Part shown: piece by piece, positions 10,190 to 21,852 of the stretch
Position numbering within the stretch: the stretch's first letter is position 1
How the letters are laid out: each line of letters starts with the position of its first letter
Source of the DNA: Anthopleura xanthogrammica
Taxonomy: Eukaryota; Cnidaria; Anthozoa; Actiniaria; Actiniidae
DNA: 64,000 nt
Assembly: GCA_964019055.1 (NCBI GenBank)
Contig: OZ025213.1
Coordinates: 2,570,722-2,634,721, forward strand
Direction: 5' to 3'
Notes under the pieces: generated by a model
Database searches by the model: none
What the model saw: only the letters and a program-made list of their open reading frames with translations
What the model was told of the DNA's origin: nothing
Program-made: the position numbers and the translations under genes

Positions 10190-12060
10190 TGATACTTGAT
10201 CTATAAATACTTATCCTTTCACTCTACTTCAAGGACATAGTAATAGTGGTATCAAAAATACCTACTGTAATGTTGTTTTTTGCAAACATTTTTTAATCTA
10301 TTCATTCATAGAATGATGTACTTTCATATTCACAAACAATTAGAAAAAATACATACTTTGTATGATTAAAAAAGGAGACAAATATTATGACAAAAAAATT
10401 GATTTAAATTTTTTAAAAAGTGCATGCGTTTTTTTTTTAATACACTTTTATATAACAGACACCATTTGATCATCCCTGCATTTCTTGATCACCAAAACCT
10501 GTTATTTCACTGTATTTAAACCCTCTAAATAGTGCCCCTGGCCTGTAGAGACATATTTATTCTCAAGATCTAGAGTTCAATTCATTGATATAAGCACAAT
10601 CTAACATTCAAAAATTCATGATTCATAATGATAGATCATAAAAATTTTAATTTGCAGGGCATTAATTATACCCTAGCGTGCATGCAGCTAGCTACATATA
10701 AAACTTGGGGAATCCAGCCCTCTAACTTGTTGTTTTAGACTATATTAATATACCGGTAACTGCTAATTATTAGGTATGAAATTATACCTAAAGTATATGG
10801 AAAAGGCAGGTGTTCAGTGGTACTTTATAAACTGATCCAGATCCTTTTATCACATTTAGGACAAATTTTGTTCTTTAAACTGGTACGCATTAAAAGTAGA
10901 AAACTGCATGAGTATGAAGACAAATGTTTCCTAATCTGATCAATCCCCTAGCTTATTTGCCCACCCATCTCTTTACATCTCACCAGTAGATTCCCACTGC
11001 TCCTCAGTTAGATATTCATTATATATTATAAATAATGAGTAATAGAGTGCTTGCAATATGTCCGTGAAATCAGTAGAATCAATTTGTTGTTAGCCTGCGT
11101 CGCATCCGGACAAACTACGGACTTAACTAGTTGTTAGTTAGTAACTATAAGTCAATATTACTCAACCAGAACATTCAAGTTACTAAATTCAACAATACCT
11201 GGAGACATCAAATACATAAGAGACTTAAGGACCTCCAGTAACAATCATTATGGCTTTAATCTTTACATTTTCTGAAAGTATCTTGTCTCTTGTGTATTTG
11301 AAGTTATTTAGAAAGAAGGAAAAATAGATATATGTTTTATAAAGTAATTACAATTTTAGCTGGCTTCATGTAGCAAATTTGGGATATTGCAATGTTTCTA
11401 TCCTAGTAAATTAAATAAGGTCTGGACTTACTCTATTTTCACTTCATCAAGTGAAGTCAGGACCATGATCAATTGCCAGTGTTGCAATATATATAATGCA
11501 TGTCCCCTCCAAGCACATTCCTATTGGTGTCATCCTCCACCCCTTGTTCCCATTCAGCGATATCCTCTACCTCATTACAAGGTTCTTTATAGTGCAAGCC
11601 ACTAATTGGCATGTTCCTTTCCGAGATTCTTAAGTTCAATATCTGGTTTGCCCTCTTCACTGTCAGTTCTTCTGGCAACGCCCCCTCCATGCACATTCCT
11701 ATAATTTGGTGTCATCATACTGTTCATGGCGCAAGCCATTATTGTCAATACCTGCTTCGACCTCTTGGTTATTTCTTCTGGCATCTCTTCTCTTCTGTTG
11801 AATTCGAACACAAAGACATTTTCTTGTTAATTTCCAAATATCACAATTATAACATTTTTATTTTATTTTTATTTTAATGTTAATATTATGCTTTAGGCTG
11901 CGTTTATAATGTATGACAGGGGGGGCAGGCAAAATTAAGGGGGATCTGAAATCTGAGGGTACATTGGGGGGATATTTTTATTGGGGGTACGTTGGAGGTT
12001 TATTTTCTCTGTGATCTTATGGTTTCTAGCCTTAACGAGCAAAGACATTTAACATCCATA
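10190..12060. other. No gene recognised; possible coding relic at 11470-11820
   Basis: 11470-11820 contains two similar pieces (TCCAAGCACATTCCTAT and TCCATGCACATTCCTATA, each followed by TTGGTGTCATC) about 185 bp apart, and open frames on the minus strand with Glu/Arg-rich sequence. I do not recognise a family. The rest is AT-rich. 11900-12000 is G-rich. Confidence 0.4.
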
Positions 12061-12782
12061 TAATAGAGCAATTTTCGTATGACTATGAAAAACTTATGGC
12101 AGACTGCATCTTGCCGTGACCATGTCAGTGCTGTGCAGTGTATGAAAATATTTAAGATTCAGAATTATGTGTGCTATGTCTATGCTGCCACACCATAACC
12201 ATGCTGTGTGCCATGACTTTTCATACTCCTACGAAATCTGGTCTATACAAACAAATAAACCGTGCTATAGCATAACTTGAGATATCAAATAATATGTCCA
12301 ATAAAATGTATGTAATACTATGTAATATGTACTGTATGCACGTATGTATGTATGTAAATCTGATATATAGCTATGTTCCTCGTGGTTTAACCAAATCTGT
12401 AGGCTCTTTTGATGAGGCTGTCGATCCTGTCCAGGTATTTTTACTGGTATGCAGCACCCTATGACCTCCAGTCTATTCCATACAGAAACACTGACATGAT
12501 CAGTAAGTCAAACAGTTTACAAAGTTGGTCTTTAGTGTAACCATAAGTTTTGCAGACTCTTAAATTATGTCGGCTTTGGATAGATCCCAGGTACAAGGAT
12601 TTTTTGGGAACCTCCATCTCGTCTTTATTATATTTTGGTTTTTATTTCCAAATGTGCTATCAGTTTTACCACCTTCCTGCTCTACAGCAAGGCAATTCTA
12701 ATTTACCTTATCGATCGAGCCTTCCAATTCATTGCCCGCCATATCGTGATCTAAGTGAAGGGCCTGCTTTACTGTTGTTCAG

Positions 12783-12850
12783 CGGTCAAAAAAGTCGAGA
12801 AAAAAGTCGAGAAAAAAGTCGAGAAAAAAGTCGGGAAAAAAGTCGAGAAA
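12783..12850 (+). repeat. 12-bp tandem repeat (GTCGAGAAAAAA)n
   Basis: About five and a half copies. Both in-frame readings give Lys/Glu/Ser-rich repeats, which is a composition effect and not a gene. Confidence 0.9.
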
Positions 12851-12962
12851 AGGAAAATAAATCACGAAATTTGCATGGCACTAATCGGGCTCCGTACATT
12901 CTTCACTGGAACACTTACAGCATATCATCAGCATCCTTCACCCCCCCGGGGGGGGGGGGACT

Positions 12963-13929
12963 CCGGGGGTAAAGTATCGGGTATGCTCGTCGGAAATTTC
13001 CAAAAATACCCCTAAAAGATACCGGAAGTTTTTTCAAGAGGGCGTGGCTTGTTAAATTTTAACCCCTAAGAGATACCACAAAAATAATACTATTAAAAAA
13101 TAAAAGCTTTTGAAATGTTTTTCCTTGAGTAATACTTGAGTTTACGCAGGCATACCAGGTGATCTGAGGAAAAGCGTTTAGCCAATCAGATTGCGAATCG
13201 TGATATCCGAAAAAGAATCAATCCCATGCGTCTTTTCGAGCTCAATCATGGATAAACAGAGGGAAATCAAAACAAAACCAAATAGCATACAAGTACAATA
13301 ATGCTAGGAAAAGTGTCATTTAGCCGATTATTTAAGGCTAAAAATGTTTCTACTTCAAAGAATATGTTGTCTAGATGAGACTAAGAATATATTTTCATCG
13401 GTTAGGTTAATATTCATGGTTTTTTATTAAAGAATTACCGTTGAAACGATCTCGAAGAAGCTGCCGAAAAGCTTTCTCGATTCCTTGGCAGAATTTAACT
13501 AAAACTTTCACACCTTACGCTGCTCTTTTGTCCTTGGCAATCTCCAGGATGCTTTGAACCTTAAAAAATCCTTTTATCTGTTATTTATAGTGTCTCGTTT
13601 TCAATAAGAAAAGACTTATTGGTGAGAAAGTCGCTCATAATTAGCCTATTTTCAAGATGGCCGCAATGAAACTCAAGTGAATTGAGCGTACGGTGGATGA
13701 TGGGATTGATTCTTTTTCAGATCAGGAAATCATGCTTTGCGCGCCTAGTCAAATCACCTGGTACATATTGCGTTATTATGCGATGGGCTATAGTTCCTTT
13801 TTCAACACCCTAAAAGATACCAGAAAGTGCTGATTTGCTAGACCTCAAACGTAACACCCTAAAAGATACCAAATTGCTGATTTTTACCCCTAAGAGATAC
13901 GACGAGTATATCCGATACTTTACCCCCGG
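12963..13929. mobile_element. 967-bp non-autonomous DNA element with terminal inverted repeats
   Basis: The left end, CCGGGGGTAAAGTATCGGGT, pairs with the right end, ATCCGATACTTTACCCCCGG. Inside each end are direct runs of 'CCCCTAAAAGATACC' type. A nested second inverted repeat (13153-13230 with 13700-13762, arms ACCAGGTGATC/AATCACCTGGT and AATCAATCCCAT/GGGATTGATT) may be an element inserted in the element. No coding capacity. A poly-C/poly-G run abuts the left end. Confidence 0.8.
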
Positions 13930-14022
13930 AATCAAGGAATATTTTGCCATTCAACTATTTACTTCATGTAGAATAAGTACTGAAGGTATTGAAAAAAGGT
14001 TATGTACACTTTAATTTAATGA

Positions 14023-14340
14023 CTAAAACTTGAATTCCCTTGACATCTCTTGTTTAAAGACCAACCTCTTGAAAAGTCTCATTATGTTGTTGGTTAAAGA
14101 AATTGGTCTAAGTTGAGTGCAATCTGTTATTGGCGACTCCTTAGGAATTGGTCTTACATTCACAGTCTTCCAAAGGGAGGGAACAGACTGCTGCTTAATT
14201 GAAGTGTTGATACCTTGGTGACAATCGGTGCAAGATGGTGGGCAATAGTCTTCCCAAAGCCAATAAGAAAGCTGATCCGGCCGGCCAACAGAAGTTTGCT
14301 TCTGACTTATAATTAGCAGAAACCATCTAACAGTGTTCAC
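14023..14340 (-). mobile_element. Reverse-transcriptase N-terminal fragment
   Basis: The minus strand reads SLWKTVNVRPIPKESP followed by LRPISLTNNIMRLFKRL, the conserved 'WK...V.PIPK...RPISLT' start of LINE reverse transcriptases. Nothing else of the element is visible on either side. It is a different family from the LINE at 23-25 kb. Confidence 0.75.
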
Positions 14341-14649
14341 ATCAAATATTGGGATACGAGTGTCATCAGGAATAGGTTGTGGTTATAATTACTGCAAGTT
14401 GGTGTTTAGCTCCTAGCTAGAACTATATATGCATGACAGTTTGAAGAAGTGAAAAAAATGTTTTCTTGATATTTTGTTAGTAGCAAAACCTATCTTGTTA
14501 GTAGCAAAAACTAGTTTTATGTTAACCTTATTGTTATAATTTATAAGTCCATTATAGTGATTTTGATATATTGTCAACCTACAAATTTATATGTAATAGT
14601 GATTCCTTAATTACCTTAATCTGCTTGTACATGTACTTGCAGACCCCTG

Positions 14650-17600
14650 CTAAGCAACGAGTAACACAATAAGGAAAGCAACAACTGCAACACCAAAGGT
14701 ACCAGCAACGTCAACTAAGACTTTCCTTTCCCAGCTTCCATTATCTAATAAAATATGTAACAGAAAATCTCATTATTAGAATGCAAATAAAAAAGTCATG
14801 GTTTGAATGACTTATTAACCCTTTGACTCCTACGTACGATGCCCAAAACTGCCTGTGAGAAACAAGCCTTATTTGAAAAATTCAAGCTTAAATTTAACTA
14901 TTTTTAGTGTGCATCAAGTGCACATTGAGGTATATTATACGGACATACAGATATATATATATATATGCTACTTGACACAAGGAAGTAATATAGCCTGATA
15001 CACCTTGTTTAATCATGAATTATAAGTAGTTAAATTATTTTTAGATAAATAGTCTTAATTACTAAAAACTTACGTGTAGTTGTTGGAACATTAGTACTGG
15101 TAGTACTAGGTGGCTTGGTGGTTTTTGGCTCTGCAAGATTAAAATACGTGTATAGAATATGTATGTTAATAAGACATATTTAATGATGGCATCCATTAGT
15201 ATACTATTTGCATCATTCCCTTTCACGCTCGTCTATTAAGAATGGGAGTGATGACGACCGTGGAACCGTACCAATCACTAAGACGTCCGAAAGGTTACCC
15301 CCAACAAGGACCAGTTCCATTCTCAAAACGAAAACCCCAAACTAAACAAAACTAGACAAAATAGTTTCTTATTGTATTTTGATTTCCAATATTACAATTG
15401 AGCTCCGAAGCTCAGTCCGATAAATAAGAGCTAAGCAGATAACGAAGGTGGAAAAGCGGTAACAAAGTTTTTTAAAGCATTCAGGTCTGAGTACTGGGAC
15501 GTGGCGGACTCCACTGACTGAAGGTCCACCCGGGCGCAAGACGTTTGCCAGCTTAATATATTAGGATGCTGTCCGGGGATTGCGCCATCCAACATGAGAC
15601 ATGACGTCTGCCAATTGGGCAACGTAAGAAGCACTTATGCGAGAATTCCCGGCTGCCATCCCCTGGGTAAAAATGGGAGAGCCATCAAGTTTTTCCCAGC
15701 CCGGCCGAGTTCTTTCAACCAACAAGGGGAAGAAAGAGGGCGTGTTTTCCCATTTAGGAAAGTGGTATGTTAAACTTGGATGGTTCACTGAAAGCTGTCC
15801 AGTAATAAGTAAATAGGTACTGATACGTAAGAGGGCTGGGAGGAGAGAAGAAACTCAGGGGATGGCAGCCTGAGCGTCAGTAATCCGACTAGGGAATTAG
15901 GCTCCCTTTCAGACTGCCATGGGGGGGGGGGGGGGGGGGGGGATGGGTGGGTGTACGAAACAGCCTTACATAACTAAAAAGAAAGCCGGTTTCAATAAAT
16001 GGGTTTTAAAACTTGATGTAAGGCAGCATTGACACGGCTCGGTGATAGATGTTACATAAACTAAGAATCTTACTAAGGCACGAGTGTAAAAAACAATCTA
16101 AACAATGTCTGAAGAGATCCAATCATACGAGATGAAAGAATCTGACCAAAATTAACAGCGCCACAGCAAAATACATATAAATATTAAACTACCGCTATTC
16201 AGACGTGCGTGAAGAGAGACTGACAAAACTCAGAGCAACTTGACAAAATTTTACTGATGAGGCAAAGAAAAGTGTCCAATTTAAGATACAAAATCGACGC
16301 ACTATGTGAGGGTCAAGGCAACTCGGCAAATTAAATTTGCGAGGCAAAACCAAAATAAAAGCACTCTACAAACTTAAATCTGCGAGGCGAGAGCCGGCAC
16401 TAAACTCTGAGCACCTTGAGAAAATCATATTCGCGAAGCAAACATTGAAATAAAAGCACTCTACAAACTAAATTTGTGAGGCGAGAGCCGCAAAGCAGAG
16501 GACAACTCCGCAAATTACATTTCCGAGGCCAACACTGGAATAAAACTGCTCAAACAAATCAAGTTTTTGAGGCGAGAGCCGGCAAAACTCAGAACAATTC
16601 GACAAAATTACATTTTTGAGGTCAACACTGAAATAAAAGCACTCAACAAACTAAGTGTGTGAGACGAGAAGTGGCAAAACTCAGAACAATTCGACAAAAT
16701 TACATTTTTGAGGTCAACACTGAAATAAAAGCACTCAACAAACTAAGTTTGTGAGGCGAGAGCCGGCAAAACTCAGAATCATTCCACAAAATTACCTTTT
16801 TTGAGGCCAATGTTGAAATAAAAGCACTCTACAAACCAAGTTTGTGAGGCGAGAGCCAGCAAAACTCAGAACAATTCGACAAAATTACCTTTTTTGAGGC
16901 CAATGTTGAAATAAAAGCACTCAACAAACCAAGCTTGTGAGGCGAAAAAACCGGCAAAACTCAGAACAAATCGACAAAATACTCCTTTAGGCCACTATTG
17001 AATAAAAGCACTCAACAAACCAAGTTTGCGAGGCGAGAGCCGGCAAAACTCAGAACAATTCCACAAAATTACATTTTTGAGGCCAACACTGGAATAAAAG
17101 CACTCAACAAAAACAATTGTGAGGCGAGAGCCGGCAAAACTCAGAACAATTCCACAAAATTACCTTTTTTGAGGCCAACACTGAAATAAAAGCGCTCAAC
17201 AAACCAAGTTTGTGAGGCGAAAGGTGGCAAAACTCAGAAGAATTCCCCAAAATTACATTTTTGAGGCCAATATTGAATAAAAGCACTCTACAAACCAAGT
17301 TTGCGAGGCGAAAGGTGGCAAAAACTCAGAACAATTCCACCAAATTACACTTTTGAGGCCAACACTGAGATAAAAGCACTCAACAAACCAAGTTTGCGAG
17401 GCGAAAGGTGGCAAAACTCAGAACAATTCCACCAAATTACACTTTTGATGCCAACACTGAGATAAAAGCACTCCACAAACAAAGTTTGCGAGGCGAATGG
17501 TGGCAAAACTCAGAACAATTCCACCAAATTACACTTTTGAGGCCAACACTGGAATAAAAGCACTCAACAAACCAAGTTTGCGAGGCGAATGGTGGCAAAA

Positions 17601-20600
17601 CTCAGAACAATTCCACCAAATTACACTTTTGAGGCTAACACTGAGATAAAAGCACTCCACAAGCCAAGTTTGTGAGGCGAGAGCTAGCAAAAGTCAACAA
17701 AATTACATTTGCGGGGCAAACATACTGAATCAAACCTGAACAAACTTGAACGAACGGCGCTAAAACCAAAACTAGATATTGCAATATATATACCTCTTGC
17801 GGCTGTTCTTGAATTTGATGTTCAGCGGCTTTGGCTGCCGCGACATTATCAGCGGGAACTTGTTCCATATTAGCGGAGCACCATACTTAAGAAAAAATGG
17901 TAATCCATCGAGTTGATTTTTCATGGCTTGATTACGTCATCATCTTGTCCATACATACATACATACGTACATACATACATACGTCCGTCCGTGTACCACT
18001 TTGCACAGGGTTCCCGCGCGCTTTGCTTACTCACAAATGCACAGAAAAATTGCAATAATGTAGTCAAAGATGGATCAAGAAGTATTTTTTCTTATTTTTG
18101 CAATGCGAAAAATACGTTTAGTCGAAGTCATGTCTGTCTTAAAGTGAACAAAAACAATTTTTCGACTTTAGCGACTTGCTAAAGGATATTTAGCGAGGGA
18201 AGGGAGGGAAGATTTTTAATCTTACGATGAAGTTTCGTGACTGAAACTTCAGTGAGAGAAAAAGTGGCCTGTAGACCAGAAAAACCTGATTATACTGCAA
18301 GAATGATATTTCAGTTCCGTAGAAAACACTTCATAGAAGGTAAATTCATTAATTTTAACTAATATTTCGTCAAAAATCGACAAGAAATGTGTAAACTAGC
18401 TAGCGCTGGAGAAACTCTCAGACAAGCCAAGGACGTTGGTTCGGCAAACATTGTCAGAAAAACTTGGATAGTTTGTCGTTTTTACTGCATTCTAGATTTT
18501 TATCATCTTTTTCTTCATTACTTGTGAACCAAAAAAGCGATATTTGAAGCTTTGATTTTTTGTTTTTGATCCCATTTCAAGAAAAAAGGCTAAGACTTAA
18601 AGACTTGGTTCTTTGAAAAGATATATTTGACGGCCAGCGAACCTCACGCGAAGTCAAAACAAGATTCCAGTTTCATAATCATATGAATATTTTGACATTT
18701 TTACAGATAATTTGTTTTAATGTTGAATGAAATGTGAAAAAGGAATACATATCACACCAAATATTTGCTATTTATCGGGCTTTTCCAGCTATTACTATTA
18801 CACAATCGCAAAAATGATGAGCTTGTTTTTTTTTATGGATAAGCTTATGTTTTTGTAAGATATTTCGCTCGATAATAAAGTTAAGAATAAATCTGAAAAA
18901 AAAACTTTTCAAAGACCAACTTACTAACAAAGAAAATTATTATCTTGCATTAATGAATATGTCTCTTTTTACATGTGAAATTCAAGTGAATGTAAGCTTA
19001 AGCTTATCAGTAATATTTTTCGACAATTTTCAGTGTAGTTCACTTTCCACCTAAAAAACTTACAACTTTGATTACTAAGATTTGCTGAATAAAATCCTTT
19101 GTTCTATACATGTATTCATATGTTCTACAATCTATAATTATTATTCTTCGAATTGAAAAGTTTTCTAATGCTTTTGAAGGCTTAAAATAATGGTTTTTCT
19201 TTTAGTTTTTCCTCCTGGATTCAGAGGAGGGTCCAGGGTTATCCCATGATGCATTGCGTTTCATAGTATATTATCAATTCTTTCGTGACGTCATCACTTT
19301 GTTTGAGCAGACTCTGAGTGAAGATCAACATGGCGGAGTTTAGTTTAGTTGCTGAATACTCGGCATCTTTCCCAGAATTTTTCCTTATCTTACGTTCACT
19401 GTGTATCGAAAGACGATTTTTATGTTTGTATACCCGCCTTGGAAGGAGTTGAAGTTGTTTTAAGACTGATTCATGTCAGTTATCTGGATAAATTTGAGAG
19501 AAAGAGACGAGTGACAACTGTTCGATGGACTCGTTGTTTAACAAAGTGCGTATCCCAGCGCTTATTTTCCTTATTTCAGTACCTATTATATGGATAAGTT
19601 GTAGATTTATTACTTTTCTTGTCGTTTGTGTAAAATATACTGTGATTTGACTCAACGTCCGTTTATTATTTATACATTTCCAATGTTCAGTTCTTCTTGA
19701 AGTGTCAAAAAATGGCTATTTTCAGATGTCCTAAACTCATCTAAAACCTGGAGTACTTTGGATTACTTTCATATAAGAGTATAAATTAATCCTTAAGCTA
19801 AGATATGATGGTATTAAAACGAAAAATACTCGTATATTTCCTGAGAAATAAGTGTTTTGCCTGGAACTTCTCAAACTCATTAATAATTCATGATGTCAGG
19901 GACCAATTAGAACTTTGTATTTCAGTCACGTGCATAGGTCTTGATACACCGATCAAACACTGATCAAGACACTGATCAAGACACTGATCAAGACACTGTA
20001 TAAATTAGCATAAAAGCAATTCTCATTGATTTCACTCTCTCTTTTTTTTCCTTACACTCTCTTTTTTTTCCACCTTTTTCACCTGTCTTACCTTTTTATC
20101 TAACATTTTATTTTTATGTTATATTTTATCTTGGACGTCCTGGGACTCGAACCGGGAACCTCTGCCTTGATATTCTAGTGTATTACCAACTAAACTAACA
20201 ATGAATTCGTTGACAATTTTGGGTTGATGTTATATATTATAGAATAGATTAAGACCTATGCACGTGACTGAAATACAAAGTTCTAATTGGTCCCTGAGAT
20301 AATGAATTATTAATGAGCTTGAGAAGTTTTCCTCCAGAGATTCAAAAACAAATGAATTATAATGAGACTGAGAAGTCAGATAAAAAACGAGTGCGAGTGT
20401 TTGATCAGGGAATCCAAACACCTCGAAACGGATGAAAGCACTCGGCCTTCGGCCTCGTGCTTTCATCCGCTTCTCGGTGTTTGGATTCCCTGATCAAACA
20501 CTCGCACTCGTTTTTGATCTATTACATAATATCTAATGATGGCATCCACTGCCGGCATTGCAAAAACATCACGATCAATGCATTAAGCTTGACAACAATT

Positions 20601-21599
20601 TTAGGAGTGTAAATTGTAAAAATACTCGATAAATTAGATTAAAAATATTTGATGTGCATTAATATTTGAGCAAAGATTCAATCTATAGTGGACAAAGGAC
20701 GATGTTTCCAGAGGCGTAGCCAAGGGAAACATAGCCTTAGGGACTATAAAACACACTGCTTTCCAGAGGTTCCAGTCAATAAATATTTTGTTATAGTACA
20801 CCTATTTCAAATAATGTTTATAATGGGAAATCAGGTCGATCTGCTGAGACCAATAGGAATTGTGGGAGTTCATAAGATTACAAATGCATTGTCATATTAC
20901 ACCTGAATGGTATTAACATTCAGGCATGATTACAACGATGATTTTGTAATTTAATAGACTCCCACAATTCCCCATCGTTCTCAGTTAAACCATTTCCCAT
21001 TATCAACGTTATTTGAAATAGGTGTACATACCAAATGTCAAAGAACACGAAACAATTGTTCAACATTTCTTGAATTAATATGAAGGGATGACATCTAGTA
21101 TAGATCTATAGACATTTTGAATCATATGATGAAGGTCATTTTTTATAAGTTATAGCTAGATTAAGAATGTGCACATCATGATACATATAAACTTACCTTT
21201 TAATAGGATTATCTTGAAGTCTGTGTACTTGGGGCTATTTTTATTTTTTTCTTTGAAGTGTATCCTAAATATTTTTTTATCGTCACTCGGCCCCACATTT
21301 GTCAAGAAGAAACATGCATTTCCAGTAGGGAGGTCACCACAAAATCCTATTCTACCGGTATATATTGTGTTTTTTGCTTCTATTACACTGTTATCCTGGC
21401 CGACACGCATATAGAGTGGTACAGCATGCGGGGCAGCTAGATTTCCTCCGAAGCGAGCATAACTCATTGGGATTTGTATTTTGACCGTAAAATTGGCAGG
21501 ATTTCCCTGATGGACAACCACAGGTATTGGACCACCAGTATCTCCAGCACCACCAAATGACATAACAAACACCAGGGCGAAGCAACTTAGTAGCTTCAT
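14650..21599 (-). CDS. Predicted secreted, GPI-anchored Ig-like surface protein (copy A), 3 exons, 184 aa
   Basis: Coding exons 21197-21599, 15074-15130, 14650-14744, all joined in phase 1 with consensus sites. Residues 1-20 (MKLLSCFALVFVMSFGGAGD) form a signal peptide. Residues 24-134 are one ectodomain whose second half (GNACFFLTNVGPSDDKKIF) follows the E-to-F strand pattern of V-set Ig domains but lacks the usual Trp and F-strand Cys. A Thr/Pro stalk follows (PKTTKPPSTTSTNVPTTT), then NGSWERK and a hydrophobic run (VAGTFGVAVVAFLIVLLVA) that ends at the stop with no cytoplasmic tail. That is the pattern of a GPI-attachment signal, with N-G-S as possible omega sites. An acceptor (TTTTTGTCCAG) just upstream of the ATG is conserved in the paralogue, implying a 5' untranslated exon. 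I do not recognise the family. Function unknown; a cell-surface recognition role is only a guess. Confidence 0.65.
15205..16250. other. Unrecognised part of the insertion within copy A intron 1
   Basis: More GC-rich than its surroundings up to about 15940, with a 22-base G run near 15920-15941. Open frames at 15431-15788 show no known motif. No clear terminal repeats were found. Confidence 0.4.
16250..17700. repeat. 92-bp satellite, about 15 units
   Basis: Units share AATAAAAGCACTCAACAAAC, CAAGTTTGCGAGGCGA, GGCAAAACTCAGAACAATTC and CACTTTTGAGGCCAACACTG. Successive TAAAAGCACT positions (16452, 16634, 16726, 16819, 16912, 17003, 17095, 17187, 17278, 17371, 17463, 17555, 17647) are 91-93 bp apart. 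Units at the left edge are more diverged; those on the right are nearly identical, as expected for unequal exchange. The array lies inside intron 1 of the surface-protein copy A. Short open frames within it are by-products of the repeat. Confidence 0.95.
17790..17866 (-). CDS. Possible isolated first coding exon beside the satellite
   Basis: The minus strand reads MEQVPADNVAAAKAAEHQIQ then EQPQE, ending at a GTATATAT donor near 17793. The satellite begins about 90 bp further on. Codon choice and the acidic, Ala/Gln-rich sequence look coding, but I find no matching second exon, so this could be a relic or chance. No function can be assigned. Confidence 0.25.
17945..17993. repeat. (CATA)n/(CGTC)n microsatellite
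   Basis: ACATACATACATACGTACAT with a short GTCCGTCCGT end. Confidence 0.95.
17995..19860. other. No gene recognised
   Basis: AT-rich. Near 19330 the sequence AACATGGCGGAGTTTAG has a good start context and opens about 40 codons, but no following exon or motif was found. Confidence 0.5.
19860..20340. mobile_element. Foldback element enclosing a tRNA-like SINE core
   Basis: The left arm (19863-19945, AATTAGAACTTTGTATTTCA GTCACGTGCATAGGTC) is the reverse complement of the right arm (20250-20335, GACCTATGCACGTGACTGAA). Between them, 19966-20000 repeats GATCAAGACACT about three times, and 20130-20200 holds a tRNA-like sequence on the minus strand. Confidence 0.8.
20130..20205 (-). repeat. tRNA-derived (SINE-like) sequence, not a functional tRNA
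   Basis: The minus strand shows a box A-like TAGTTTAGTTGGTAATAC and a perfect box B GGTTCGAGTCC. The T stem has mismatches and the 3' GGACGTCC finds no matching 5' acceptor strand, so it is a tRNA relic or SINE promoter. Confidence 0.65.
20379..20518. repeat. Long palindrome (foldback) with GGCCTTCGGCC centre, copy 1
   Basis: Arms ACGAGTGCGAGTGTTTGATC and GATCAAACACTCGCACTCGT pair almost perfectly over about 65 bp. The centre is CACTCGGCCTTCGGCCTCGTG. It sits at the left border of the duplicated intron block of the surface-protein gene. Confidence 0.92.
20524..20797. repeat. Duplicated intronic block (partner of 1311-1620)
   Basis: Shares CACTGCCGGCATTGCAAAAA and GGACTATAAAACACACTGCT with the block at 1311-1620. 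It lies in intron 1 of copy A, between a palindromic element (20379-20518) and a MITE (20796-21027). Confidence 0.8.
20796..21027. mobile_element. MITE, 232 bp, ends GTACACCTATTTCAAATAA
   Basis: Left TAGTACACCTATTTCAAATA and right TTATTTGAAATAGGTGTACA are inverted repeats; TATAATGGGAAAT and TTTCCCATTATCAA extend the arms. It is inserted in intron 1 of surface-protein copy A. Confidence 0.85.
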
Positions 21600-21852
21600 T
21601 CTCAGGCTGGACAAAAAGGGAAACAAAAAAACAAAAAAAAGTGAACAATGATATATAGAAGATATTACACTGTGGCAGTTTCACAAAGATATGAAGTTTA
21701 TCTTCGATTGGTGAAAATATTTCACTAGTGAAACACTGGTGTCTATCACTCTTAAACTTGATTTTCCAGTATTCTCTCAAAACTAGTACAAAGTTCTTAT
21801 TTTAGTCCCTAGATAAGAGATTATACTCTAAGAAACTAATGATCTCTTATCT

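Noticed and set aside
11469..11877. Open frames on both strands with Glu/Arg-rich sequence as a new gene
   Set aside because: No recognised motif or splice context; the two similar halves suggest a small local duplication.
16250..17700. Regular 92-bp array as a CRISPR-like or protein-repeat gene
   Set aside because: Whole units are conserved with no variable spacers, the sequence is eukaryotic, and the open frames change frame from unit to unit.
19333..19460. Possible gene start AACATGGCGGAGTTTAG
   Set aside because: Only about 40 codons, no downstream exon, no motif; too weak to call.
20130..20205. tRNA gene on the minus strand
   Set aside because: Box A and B are present but the acceptor and T stems do not pair.
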